DNA of 7,696 bases from positions 1-7,696 of the forward strand of contig JAUYEK010000235.1 of the NCBI GenBank assembly GCA_030691435.1, in the 5' to 3' direction. This document shows positions 1-4,822 of the stretch, in pieces. The first letter of the stretch is position 1; each line of letters starts with the position of its first letter. The notes under the pieces were generated by a model that saw nothing but the letters and a program-made list of their open reading frames with translations, had not been told where the DNA came from and ran no database searches. The position numbers were made by a program, and so were the translations under genes. Source of the stretch: Sulfuricella sp. (lineage in GTDB: Bacteria; Pseudomonadota; Gammaproteobacteria; Burkholderiales; Sulfuricellaceae).

Positions 1-680
1 ATGCCATGCAGGGCCAGGATGCGGTCAAAACTGCCAAGGCTTTCAGCGAGGCGCTGCCGCTGACTGGTGTAGTGCTCACCAAGCTAGATGGCGATGCGCG
101 CGGTGGTGCGGCGCTGTCGGTGCGCCAGGTTACCGGCAAGCCGATCAAGTTCGCTGGCGTAGGTGAAAAAGTAGGCGGCCTTGAAGCCTTCCATCCAGAG
201 CGCATGGCTTCACGCATCCTCGGCATGGGCGACGTGTTGTCCCTGATTGAAGACGCCCAGCGCGGCGTCGATCAGGAAGAAGCGGTCAAGCTGGCCAAGA
301 AACTCAAGTCCGGCAAGAGTTTCGACCTCGAGGATTTCAAGGCGCAGCTGCAACAGATGAAAAAAATGGGCGGTGTCGCCGCCCTGATGGACAAGTTGCC
401 GGCACAGATGGGGCAGGCAGCGGCGGGCATGGCGGACGACAAGTCTATCAACCGTATCGAGGGCATCATCAACTCGATGACGCCGGGAGAGCGCCGCAAC
501 CCGGACCTCCTCAAGGCATCGCGCAAGCGCCGCATCGCCGCCGGCGCCGGGGTGCAGGTGCAGGAGGTGAACCGCTTGCTGAAGCAGTTCGAGCAAACCC
601 AGAAAATGATGAAAATGGTCGCCAAGGGCGGGATGGCGAAGATGATGAGGGGCATGAAGGGCATGATGCCCGGCATGTGA
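1..680 (+). CDS. ffh: Signal recognition particle protein Ffh, C-terminal half (5' end outside window)
   Basis: Ffh is the GTPase that, with 4.5S RNA, binds signal sequences of nascent membrane proteins at the ribosome and delivers them to the receptor FtsY. The frame is open from the window edge, and the Met codon at base 6 is internal: it matches the A-M-x-G-Q-D-A stretch inside the G domain. About 225 residues are present against about 450 for the whole family, so the first half is missing. Visible parts in order are the end of the G domain with the guanine-specificity motif TKLDGDARGG (about bases 78-107), then GVGEK and FHPERMASRILGMGD at the G/M boundary. The M domain follows with the RNA-binding signature SRKRRIAAGAG, V-N-R-L-L-K-Q-F, and a methionine-rich tail ending in KGMMPGM that forms the signal-peptide groove. 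The match to E. coli Ffh is close throughout. No frameshift is seen. Confidence 0.97.
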   Translation, partial: AMQGQDAVKTAKAFSEALPLTGVVLTKLDGDARGGAALSVRQVTGKPIKFAGVGEKVGGLEAFHPERMASRILGMGDVLSLIEDAQRGVDQEEAVKLAKKLKSGKSFDLEDFKAQLQQMKKMGGVAALMDKLPAQMGQAAAGMADDKSINRIEGIINSMTPGERRNPDLLKASRKRRIAAGAGVQVQEVNRLLKQFEQTQKMMKMVAKGGMAKMMRGMKGMMPGM

Positions 681-698
681 AGCCGGTGTTTCAGTTTG
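670..698 (+). terminator. Possible weak terminator hairpin at the ffh stop codon
   Basis: CCGGC (670-674) can pair with GCCGG (682-686) around a 7-base loop that contains the ffh stop codon. A moderately T-rich stretch (tgtttcagttt) follows. The stem is only 5 bp and the T run is interrupted, so this may be chance in GC-rich DNA. Confidence 0.25.
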
Positions 699-715
699 AG
701 CATCAAAGGTTGAGC

Positions 716-744
716 TTTCCAGAAACAGAAGCTTGGCCTAGAAT
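716..744 (+). promoter_or_regulatory. Likely sigma-70 promoter of the small coiled-coil gene
   Basis: TTTCCA (716-721) and TAGAAT (739-744) are separated by 17 bases and match the -35 and -10 consensus at 4/6 and 5/6 positions. Initiation near base 751 would give a leader of about 33 bases before the ATG at 784. The -10 box overlaps the left copy of the direct repeat (741-753). Called by eye only. Confidence 0.4.
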
Positions 745-753
745 TGGTGTAAT
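741..753 (+). repeat. Left copy of 13-bp direct repeat flanking the small coiled-coil gene
   Basis: The sequence GAATTGGTGTAAT is identical to bases 1012-1024, at a distance of 271 bases. Similarity continues as GGTTTG (754-759 versus 1027-1032) after a 2-base gap, so 19 bases match in all. In one frame this copy reads Leu-Glu-Leu-Val-stop, the same ending as the small gene, so it may be a trace of a second, lost copy of that gene. Confidence 0.7.
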
Positions 754-783
754 GGTTTGCAACTCTCGAAGAGGACAACACAA

Positions 784-1023
784 ATGGTCGAGAACGTAGA
801 CAACCTGGTACTGGAGCAACTTCGCGCCATTAGGTCTGATATCGCGTCTGTGAAGGACGACACTCGCGAGATTAAATCCCGGTTGGTTACCGTGGAGAGT
901 GGCATCGCCAGTCTGCGCAGAGATGGCGCAGACTATGCGGCCAGCATCGCAGACCAGCATATGCGATATGACAGAATTAACGAGCGGATCGAGCGCATCG
1001 AAAAGCGACTGGAATTGGTGTAA
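784..1023 (+). CDS. Small coiled-coil protein of unknown function (79 residues)
   Basis: The protein begins MVENVDNLVLEQLRAIRSDI and ends ERIEKRLELV. It is strongly charged and has heptad-like spacing of Leu, Ile and Val: L-E-Q-L-R-A-I, I-K-S-R-L-V-T-V, then I-N-E-R-I-E-R-I-E-K-R-L. This predicts two helices around a middle segment (about residues 40-60), hence probably a dimeric coiled coil. There is no signal peptide, membrane segment, cysteine or catalytic motif. I chose the ATG at 784 because GAAGAGG (768-774) lies about 9 bases upstream; an in-frame TTG at 757 has no ribosome site. The style recalls small conserved hypothetical proteins of Proteobacteria that are often seen in accessory regions, but that is from memory and unchecked. 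Codons look less GC-rich than in neighbouring genes, and the gene sits between direct repeats. A real gene is likely; its function is unknown. Confidence 0.75.
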   Translation: MVENVDNLVLEQLRAIRSDIASVKDDTREIKSRLVTVESGIASLRRDGADYAASIADQHMRYDRINERIERIEKRLELV

Positions 1024-1024
1024 T
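1012..1024 (+). repeat. Right copy of 13-bp direct repeat flanking the small coiled-coil gene
   Basis: This copy of GAATTGGTGTAAT is identical to bases 741-753. It overlaps the last three sense codons and the stop codon (taa) of the small gene. See the left copy for the extended match. Confidence 0.7.
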
Positions 1025-1036
1025 TCGGTTTGGTAA

Positions 1037-1060
1037 ACCCCTGGCCCTGATACCGGGGGT
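1037..1060 (+). terminator. Stem-loop after the small coiled-coil gene, possible terminator
   Basis: ACCCCTGG (1037-1044) pairs with CCGGGGGT (1053-1060) over 8 bp with one G-T wobble and an 8-base loop. A smaller hairpin, GGTTT/AAACC (1027-1031 with 1035-1039), overlaps its foot. The position just 3' of the stop codon suits termination, but only a broken T-containing tail (aatgtaattt) follows. It may instead be part of the repeat material in this spacer. Confidence 0.4.
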
Positions 1061-1089
1061 AATGTAATTTCCAGGTCGAATGGCATAAT

Positions 1090-1129
1090 GGGGTCACCCC
1101 TAGGTCTTTATTTTTAGACCCCTAGACCC
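1090..1129. repeat. REP-like imperfect palindrome
   Basis: Two nested inverted arms are visible. GGGTC (1091-1095) pairs with GACCC (1125-1129), and inside it GGTCT (1103-1107) pairs with AGACC (1116-1120) around the T-rich loop ttattttt. Between the arms ACCCCTAG occurs twice as a direct repeat (1096-1103 and 1118-1125). This layout resembles dispersed GGGGTCAGGTCT...AGACCTGACCCC palindromes that I recall from proteobacterial intergenic regions, some of them linked to RAYT transposases. The family assignment is inference; the pairing is seen directly. Confidence 0.5.
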
Positions 1130-1245
1130 TGGCCTACGCCGCCGACCGCGAACATCTACACTTTGGTCAGCAAGGATTCCGATTCCCACGAGTTGAGTCT
1201 GTTGTACGGTTCACCGCCGAAGGTCGTCTGGTCAGTAGTAAATAA
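1126..1245 (+). pseudogene. Possible decayed 3' end of a lost gene
   Basis: From 1126 to the taa at 1243-1245 one frame stays open for 39 codons after a tag at 1123-1125. It reads like real protein: L-A-Y-A-A-D-R-E-H-L-H-F-G-Q-Q-G-F-R-F-P, then R-V-E-S-V-V-R-F-T-A-E-G-R-L-V-S-S-K. It has no start codon or ribosome site and begins at the right edge of the REP-like palindrome, as if the rest of the gene had been deleted or replaced. I cannot name the parent family. It could also be a chance open frame. Confidence 0.3.
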
Positions 1246-1251
1246 TCTTTC

Positions 1252-1281
1252 TTGCGTTTATTCCAAAACTTAGCGTAAAAT
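1252..1281 (+). promoter_or_regulatory. Likely promoter of the rpsP-rimM-trmD-rplS operon
   Basis: TTGCGT (1252-1257) and TAAAAT (1276-1281) are separated by 18 bases, with 4/6 and 5/6 consensus matches. The start would fall near 1288, leaving a leader of roughly 34 bases before the rpsP ATG. The surrounding AT-rich stretch (1240-1320) contrasts with the GC-rich genes and suits a strong ribosomal-protein promoter. Confidence 0.5.
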
Positions 1282-1298
1282 GGTCGGCTTTTTAGACC
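1282..1298 (+). repeat. Small hairpin-forming repeat in the rpsP leader
   Basis: GGTC (1282-1285), three bases, then TTTTTAGACC (1289-1298) repeats the core of the palindrome at 1103-1120, where GGTC is followed by four bases and the same ten. GGTC and GACC can form a 4-bp hairpin immediately after the -10 box. Whether it is regulatory or only a trace of duplication cannot be told from sequence. Confidence 0.35.
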
Positions 1299-1321
1299 GA
1301 ATTTTTGAAGGGTAAAACCAA

Positions 1322-1564
1322 ATGGTTGTGATTCGACTTGCCCGTGGCGGCGCCAAGAAACGCCCGTTTTTCAACGTAGTCGTGGCTGATTCACGTAATC
1401 GCCGTGACGGACGATTCATCGAGCGCGTGGGTTTCTACAACCCGGTTGCGCGTGAAGGCCAGGAGGCTGTGCGCCTAGACAACGAGCGCATCAGCTACTG
1501 GCAGGGGCACGGCGCGTTGCTGTCCGACGCAGTGGCCAAACTCGTCAAGCGTGCCGCAGTCTAA
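1322..1564 (+). CDS. rpsP: 30S ribosomal protein S16
   Basis: S16 is a small basic protein of the 30S body that binds 16S rRNA and aids 30S assembly. The 80-residue product is about the usual bacterial length (E. coli 82). It shows the family opening [15 protein letters not shown], then [15 protein letters not shown] and V-G-F-Y-N-P, followed by [13 protein letters not shown] and a Lys/Arg-rich end. The ATG at 1322 is supported by GAAGGG (1307-1312), nine bases upstream. It is the first gene of the rpsP-rimM-trmD-rplS operon. Its last 14 bases overlap the rimM start, so rimM is probably translated by coupling. Confidence 0.98.
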   Translation: MVVIRLARGGAKKRPFFNVVVADSRNRRDGRFIERVGFYNPVAREGQEAVRLDNERISYWQGHGALLSDAVAKLVKRAAV

Positions 1565-2057
1565 TAAACTGGTGGTCATGGGGCGCATCGCCGCCCCCTT
1601 CGGCATTCTCGGCTGGGTCAAGGTGCAGCCGTTTAGCGAAGAAGTCGGTGGGCTGCTGGATTTTCCGGTCTGGAATCTTGGCCGAGGCGAGCAGTGGCGC
1701 GAAGTCCAGGTTCTGGAGACGGAGGCCCACCACAAGACGCTGGTGGCCAGGCTGGACGGATGTAATGACCGCGATGCCGCAGCGGCGCTGAAGGGCCTTG
1801 AGGTCGCTGTGCCGCGCGCGGCGCTGCCGGAAGCGCCGGAAAATGAATATTACTGGTCCGATCTGATCGGGATGGAAGTGGTGAATGCCCGGGGTGAAGT
1901 GCTGGGCAAGGTGGCGGAACTTCTGGAAACCGGCGCGAACGACGTGCTGGTGGTGGAGGGGGAGCGCGAAAGGCTGCTCCCGTTCACTGCCCAGGTCATC
2001 CTCAAAGTCGATTTGGCGGCGGGACGGATCGACGTGGAGTGGGGCGCGGATTATTGA
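1551..2057 (+). CDS. rimM: Ribosome maturation factor RimM
   Basis: RimM binds S19 and the 30S head and helps the final steps of 16S rRNA maturation. The 168-residue product has the N-terminal RimM barrel (about residues 7-90), with the hallmark [16 protein letters not shown], and later [11 protein letters not shown]-terminal PRC-barrel (about 98-166) starts at [12 protein letters not shown] and includes the family stretch [11 protein letters not shown], then L-L-P-F and V-E-W-G. The start taken is GTG 1551, inside rpsP; later in-frame starts at GTG 1572 and ATG 1578 would remove residues just before the barrel. No good ribosome site precedes 1551, consistent with coupling to rpsP translation. 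The stop overlaps the chosen trmD start. Confidence 0.95.
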   Translation: MPQSNKLVVMGRIAAPFGILGWVKVQPFSEEVGGLLDFPVWNLGRGEQWREVQVLETEAHHKTLVARLDGCNDRDAAAALKGLEVAVPRAALPEAPENEYYWSDLIGMEVVNARGEVLGKVAELLETGANDVLVVEGERERLLPFTAQVILKVDLAAGRIDVEWGADY

Positions 2058-2824
2058 ATTTCGACGTCATCACCTTGTTCCCGCCGATGTTCGACGCGCT
2101 GGCCAAACACGGCATCACGCGGCGCGCGCTGGAGCAGGAGCGGTTCCGGTTGCAGTTGTGGAATCCGCGCGATTTCACCGAGGATAACTATCGTACGGTA
2201 GATGATCGCCCCTACGGCGGTGGGCCAGGCATGGTGATGCTGGCCGAGCCGCTGGAAAAGGCGATCCTGGCCGCGAAAGAGCGGCAGAAGCAGGCCGGCG
2301 TGGCGAATCCGAGGGTGGTCCATCTTTCGCCCCAAGGCAAGGTGCTTACCCACCAGCGGGTGATGGAGCTGACCCAAGAGCCCGGTCTGGTGCTGCTGGC
2401 GAGCCGTTACGAAGGCGTAGACGAGCGCTTGTTGCGGCATCAGGTGGATGAGGAAATCTCGATCGGCGATTACGTGCTGTCCGGCGGGGAGCTGGCGGCG
2501 ATGGTGCTGATCGACGCCGTCGTCAGGCAGTTGCCGGGCGTACTCGGCGATGCCGAATCGGCAATACAGGATTCATTCGTGGACGGGCTGCTGGATTGCC
2601 CCCACTATACCCGCCCCGAGGTTTATCAGGGCGAGGCGGTGCCGGAAGTGCTGATGTCCGGGCACCATGCGGAAATTCAACGCTGGCGGTTAAAGCAGGC
2701 GTTGGGCAGGACCTGGTTGAGGCGGCCGGATTTGTTGGCCGCCCGCCAGTTGACAAAAGAGGAATCCGGGCTGCTGGCTGCATTCAAGGCAGAAAACCAG
2801 CAGGAACAGGAATCCAATAAATAA
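2054..2824 (+). CDS. trmD: tRNA (guanine-N1-)-methyltransferase TrmD
   Basis: TrmD transfers methyl from S-adenosylmethionine to N1 of G37 in tRNAs, which prevents +1 frameshifting. It works as a dimer with a SPOUT trefoil knot. Taking TTG 2054 gives 256 residues (E. coli 255) beginning [10 protein letters not shown], the normal N-terminus. An in-frame GTG at 2039 would add five non-conserved residues. Conserved motifs are [14 protein letters not shown] (47-60), S-R-Y-E-G-V-D-E-R (117-125) and [11 protein letters not shown] (136-146). Others are P-G-V-L-G, the D-S-F segment with the likely catalytic Asp173, and C-P-H-Y-T-R-P. Arg158 matches the catalytic arginine. The motif reads A-S-R-Y-E-G where E. 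coli has C-G-R-Y-E-G. The TTG overlaps the rimM stop codon (TTGA), and GGAG (2036-2039) may serve as ribosome site. Confidence 0.96.
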   Translation: MNFDVITLFPPMFDALAKHGITRRALEQERFRLQLWNPRDFTEDNYRTVDDRPYGGGPGMVMLAEPLEKAILAAKERQKQAGVANPRVVHLSPQGKVLTHQRVMELTQEPGLVLLASRYEGVDERLLRHQVDEEISIGDYVLSGGELAAMVLIDAVVRQLPGVLGDAESAIQDSFVDGLLDCPHYTRPEVYQGEAVPEVLMSGHHAEIQRWRLKQALGRTWLRRPDLLAARQLTKEESGLLAAFKAENQQEQESNK

Positions 2825-2842
2825 CCAAGCAAGGAGTTTTAC

Positions 2843-3226
2843 ATGGATATCATCAAGCAGCTGGAACAGGAAGAAATCGCCCGCCTGGGCAAAACCATCC
2901 CCGATTTTGCCCCGGGCGACACGGTGATCGTCGGCGTCAACGTCGTGGAAGGTACCCGCAAGCGGGTGCAGGTTTTTGAAGGTGTGGTGATCGCCAAGCG
3001 CAACCGCGGTCTCAACTCCGCCTTCATCGTCCGCAAGATTTCCAATGGCGAAGGCGTGGAGCGTACCTTCCAGACCCACTCCCCGCTGATTGCCAGCATC
3101 GAAGTGAAGCGCCGCGGCGACGTGCGCCGCGCCAAGTTGTATTACCTGCGCGATCGCTCCGGCAAATCTGCACGTATCAAGGAAAAGCTGGTCGCCCGTA
3201 CTCAGCCGGCGAAGTCGGCAGAGTAA
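2843..3226 (+). CDS. rplS: 50S ribosomal protein L19
   Basis: L19 sits at the 30S-50S interface and contributes to intersubunit bridges. The product is 127 residues, with the usual core of about 115 and a short Lys/Ala-rich tail ([10 protein letters not shown]). Family signatures are [38 protein letters not shown] and [19 protein letters not shown]. The start is firm: AAGGAG (2831-2836) lies six bases before the ATG. Eighteen bases separate it from trmD. This strong site, compared with the coupled starts of rimM and trmD, fits the higher demand for ribosomal protein than for the two modification factors. It is the last gene of the operon, with a hairpin terminator just after it. Confidence 0.98.
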   Translation: MDIIKQLEQEEIARLGKTIPDFAPGDTVIVGVNVVEGTRKRVQVFEGVVIAKRNRGLNSAFIVRKISNGEGVERTFQTHSPLIASIEVKRRGDVRRAKLYYLRDRSGKSARIKEKLVARTQPAKSAE

Positions 3227-3244
3227 GCTTATACGCTGTAGTCC

Positions 3245-3285
3245 AAAGGCCACGAAGGCATTGCCTTCGTGGCCTTTGCTATTTT
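3245..3285 (+). terminator. Strong hairpin terminator after rplS
   Basis: AAAGGCCACGAAGGC (3245-3259) and GCCTTCGTGGCCTTT (3263-3277) form a perfect 15-bp stem with a 3-base loop (ATT). The tail gctatttt follows, and the stem's own TTT end lies just before it. Nineteen bases separate the rplS stop from the stem. The A-tract on the left arm means it could also stop transcription arriving from the right. Confidence 0.9.
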
Positions 3286-3324
3286 GATCGGCTAGAATGA
3301 CGTTATGCGTAATCTGGTCATGAT

Positions 3325-3416
3325 GCCCCTCTCCCCAACTAAAGGGACGCCCTCTCCTCAATCCTCTCCCGCGAGCGGGTTACCCTCATCCCAACCTTCT
3401 CCCAGAGGGAGAAGGT
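3325..3416. repeat. Dispersed-type intergenic repeat (CCCTC...TCTCCC units with hairpins)
   Basis: Two related 21-base units, 3350-3370 and 3383-3403, match at 16 of 21 positions and start 33 bases apart. Each ends in TCTCCC and runs into an inverted repeat: CCCGC/GCGGG (3368-3372 with 3375-3379), and the perfect ACCTTCTCCC/GGGAGAAGGT (3394-3403 with 3407-3416, loop AGA). A shorter related stretch, CCCCTCTCCCCAAC, lies at 3326-3339. Intergenic repeats of this CCCTCACCCCAACCCTCTCCC type are common in beta- and gammaproteobacterial genomes; that assignment is from memory. In one frame it reads through as Ser/Pro-rich peptide (Q-P-S-P-R-G-R), a usual false gene. Confidence 0.75.
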
Positions 3417-3471
3417 GCAATGGAAAAGGGTGCTTGTTTCGATCTGGAAGCAAACGAGAGAGGCGCTTGTT

Positions 3472-3948
3472 TTGAATTGGGCTTACCAGGCGAGATTCCC
3501 TGCGCCGTTTGCGGTGCTAGGCATCATGACCGACGGCACGGCGCTGACCGCCCTGGATTTTCTGCCGCTCGGAACCCCGGCTCTGGAGCCGCAGGATGCG
3601 ATTTCCAGACAGGTTTGCACACAGTTGCAGGCCTATCTCGCAGATCCCCTTTTTAGCTTCGACCTGCCTTTCGCATTGCACGGCACCGTGTTCCAATCCA
3701 GTGTGTGGCAGGCGCTGCGGCAGATTGCCAGCGGCTCGACGCAAAGCTACGGCGAGTTGGCCAAGCGGCTCCACTCCGCGCCGCGCGCGGTGGGACAAGC
3801 TTGCGGCGCCAATCCCATCCCCGTGATCATCCCCTGCCACCGCGTGCTGGCGCGAGACGGCCTGGGCGGGTTCATGAACAGCGCCGGCGGCGATCCGCTG
3901 GCGATCAAACGTTGGCTGTTACAGCATGAGCGCAGACAGCCTGCTTGA
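3472..3948 (+). CDS. ogt: Methylated-DNA--protein-cysteine S-methyltransferase (O6-alkylguanine repair)
   Basis: This suicide repair protein moves the alkyl group from O6-alkylguanine in DNA to its own cysteine. The active-site block is intact: I-I-P-C-H-R-V with Cys122. The helix-turn-helix is also intact, with Y-G-E-L-A-K-R and the arginine-finger segment R-A-V-G-Q-A-C-G-A-N-P-I-P. F-Q-S-S-V-W-Q-A-L-R marks the start of the C-terminal DNA-binding domain, and L-G-G-F closes the active-site region. I chose TTG 3472 because the protein then opens M-N-W-A-Y-Q-A-R-F-P-A-P-F, as related proteins do, with GAGAGAGG (3456-3463) upstream. This gives 158 residues. A GTG at 3415 would add 19 residues but lies inside the repeat hairpin. 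The 3' end overlaps xerD by 23 bases, so the two are probably co-transcribed. Ogt rather than Ada: no Ada N-terminal domain is present. Confidence 0.92.
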   Translation: MNWAYQARFPAPFAVLGIMTDGTALTALDFLPLGTPALEPQDAISRQVCTQLQAYLADPLFSFDLPFALHGTVFQSSVWQALRQIASGSTQSYGELAKRLHSAPRAVGQACGANPIPVIIPCHRVLARDGLGGFMNSAGGDPLAIKRWLLQHERRQPA

Positions 3949-4822
3949 CGAATTCTGCGACACGCTGTGGCTGGAGGAAGGCCTGGCGCGCAACACCCTG
4001 GAAAGCTACCGGCGCGATTTGCAGCAGTTCGCTGTTTGGCTTCAGGGAGCATGCGGAAAGAGCTTGCAGGAGGCGGGTCATGCCGACCTGGAAGGTTTTT
4101 TGTCGCATCAGTACAATGTGACGAAAACCCGTGCCAGCACGGCCAGTCGCGAGCTTTCCAGCTTCCGGCGGTTTTACCGTTACCTGTTGCGCCAGGGCCG
4201 GATAAGTGCCGACCCGACGCTTAACATCGCTTCGCCGAAACAGGTCAGGGCGCTGCCAAAAAGCCTGACCGAAGCGGATGTGGAAGCCTTGTTGAACGCG
4301 CCCGATATTGGAGGCACGCTGGGATTGCGCGACAAGGCGATGCTGGAAACGCTATATGCCACCGGCCTTCGGGTTTCCGAGCTGGTGACGCTGAAGGTGG
4401 CGGAAGCGAGCCTGGATATGGGCGTGGTGCGCGTCATGGGTAAAGGTGGCAAGGAAAGGCTGGTGCCGCTGGGCGAAGAGGCTATTGGCTGGCTAAAGCG
4501 CTACCTGGTCGAGGCTCGCCCGCATCTGCTCAATGGCAAAACCAGCGATGCCCTGTTTGTCACTACTCGGCACGGGGCGATGACGCGTCAGGCCTTCTGG
4601 TATCTGATCAAGCGCCGCGCTGCCCAGGGTGGGGTCGGAAAGCCGTTATCGCCGCACACCCTGCGCCACGCTTTTGCCACCCATTTGCTCAATCACGGCG
4701 CCGATTTGCGCGTGGTGCAGATGCTGCTCGGGCACGCCGACATTTCCACCACCCAGATCTATACGCATGTGGCGCGCGAGCGGCTGAAGCAGTTGCACGC
4801 AACGCATCACCCGCGCGGCTGA
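3926..4822 (+). CDS. xerD: Site-specific tyrosine recombinase XerD
   Basis: XerD, with XerC and under FtsK control, resolves chromosome dimers at dif near the terminus. The product is 298 residues, the same length as E. coli XerD. The N-terminal core-binding (SAM-like) domain spans about 1-88, with L-A-R-N-T-L-E-S-Y-R-R-D-L; the catalytic domain spans about 108-290. All catalytic residues can be placed: Arg149 (G-L-R-V-S-E-L), Lys173 (M-G-K-G-G-K-E-R), His244 and Arg247 (S-P-H-T-L-R-H), His270 (L-L-G-H) and the nucleophile Tyr279 (T-Q-I-Y-T-H-V). The ending L-K-Q-L-H-A-T-H-H-P-R-G is XerD-like rather than XerC-like. The ATG at 3926 lies 23 bases inside ogt and lacks a clear ribosome site, suggesting coupled translation. 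Its 3' end overlaps the opposing gene by 16 bases. This is a core housekeeping recombinase, not a phage integrase. Confidence 0.96.
   Translation: MSADSLLDEFCDTLWLEEGLARNTLESYRRDLQQFAVWLQGACGKSLQEAGHADLEGFLSHQYNVTKTRASTASRELSSFRRFYRYLLRQGRISADPTLNIASPKQVRALPKSLTEADVEALLNAPDIGGTLGLRDKAMLETLYATGLRVSELVTLKVAEASLDMGVVRVMGKGGKERLVPLGEEAIGWLKRYLVEARPHLLNGKTSDALFVTTRHGAMTRQAFWYLIKRRAAQGGVGKPLSPHTLRHAFATHLLNHGADLRVVQMLLGHADISTTQIYTHVARERLKQLHATHHPRG

Noticed and set aside
272..781. A 169-codon frame on the - strand across the end of ffh and the following spacer
   Set aside because: It is antisense to the conserved Ffh M domain, and its apparent hydrophobic run is the reverse of the methionine-rich tail.
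703..1086. A 127-codon frame on the - strand opposite the small coiled-coil gene
   Set aside because: The + strand frame has a promoter, a ribosome site and regular heptads. The antisense frame has neither a ribosome site nor protein-like patterning.
2690..3361. A 223-codon frame on the - strand across the trmD end and rplS
   Set aside because: It is antisense to L19 and to the terminator hairpin, and no motif is seen.
3305..3475. A short frame starting at ATG 3305 and reading through the intergenic repeat
   Set aside because: Its product is Ser/Pro/Arg-rich repeat translation of a kind often mis-annotated as a gene, and there is no ribosome site.
3926..4822. Possibility that the tyrosine recombinase is a phage or integron integrase marking a mobile element
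   Set aside because: The length, the full-length match to XerD and the H-H-P-R-G ending identify the housekeeping XerD. No attachment site or phage gene is nearby.
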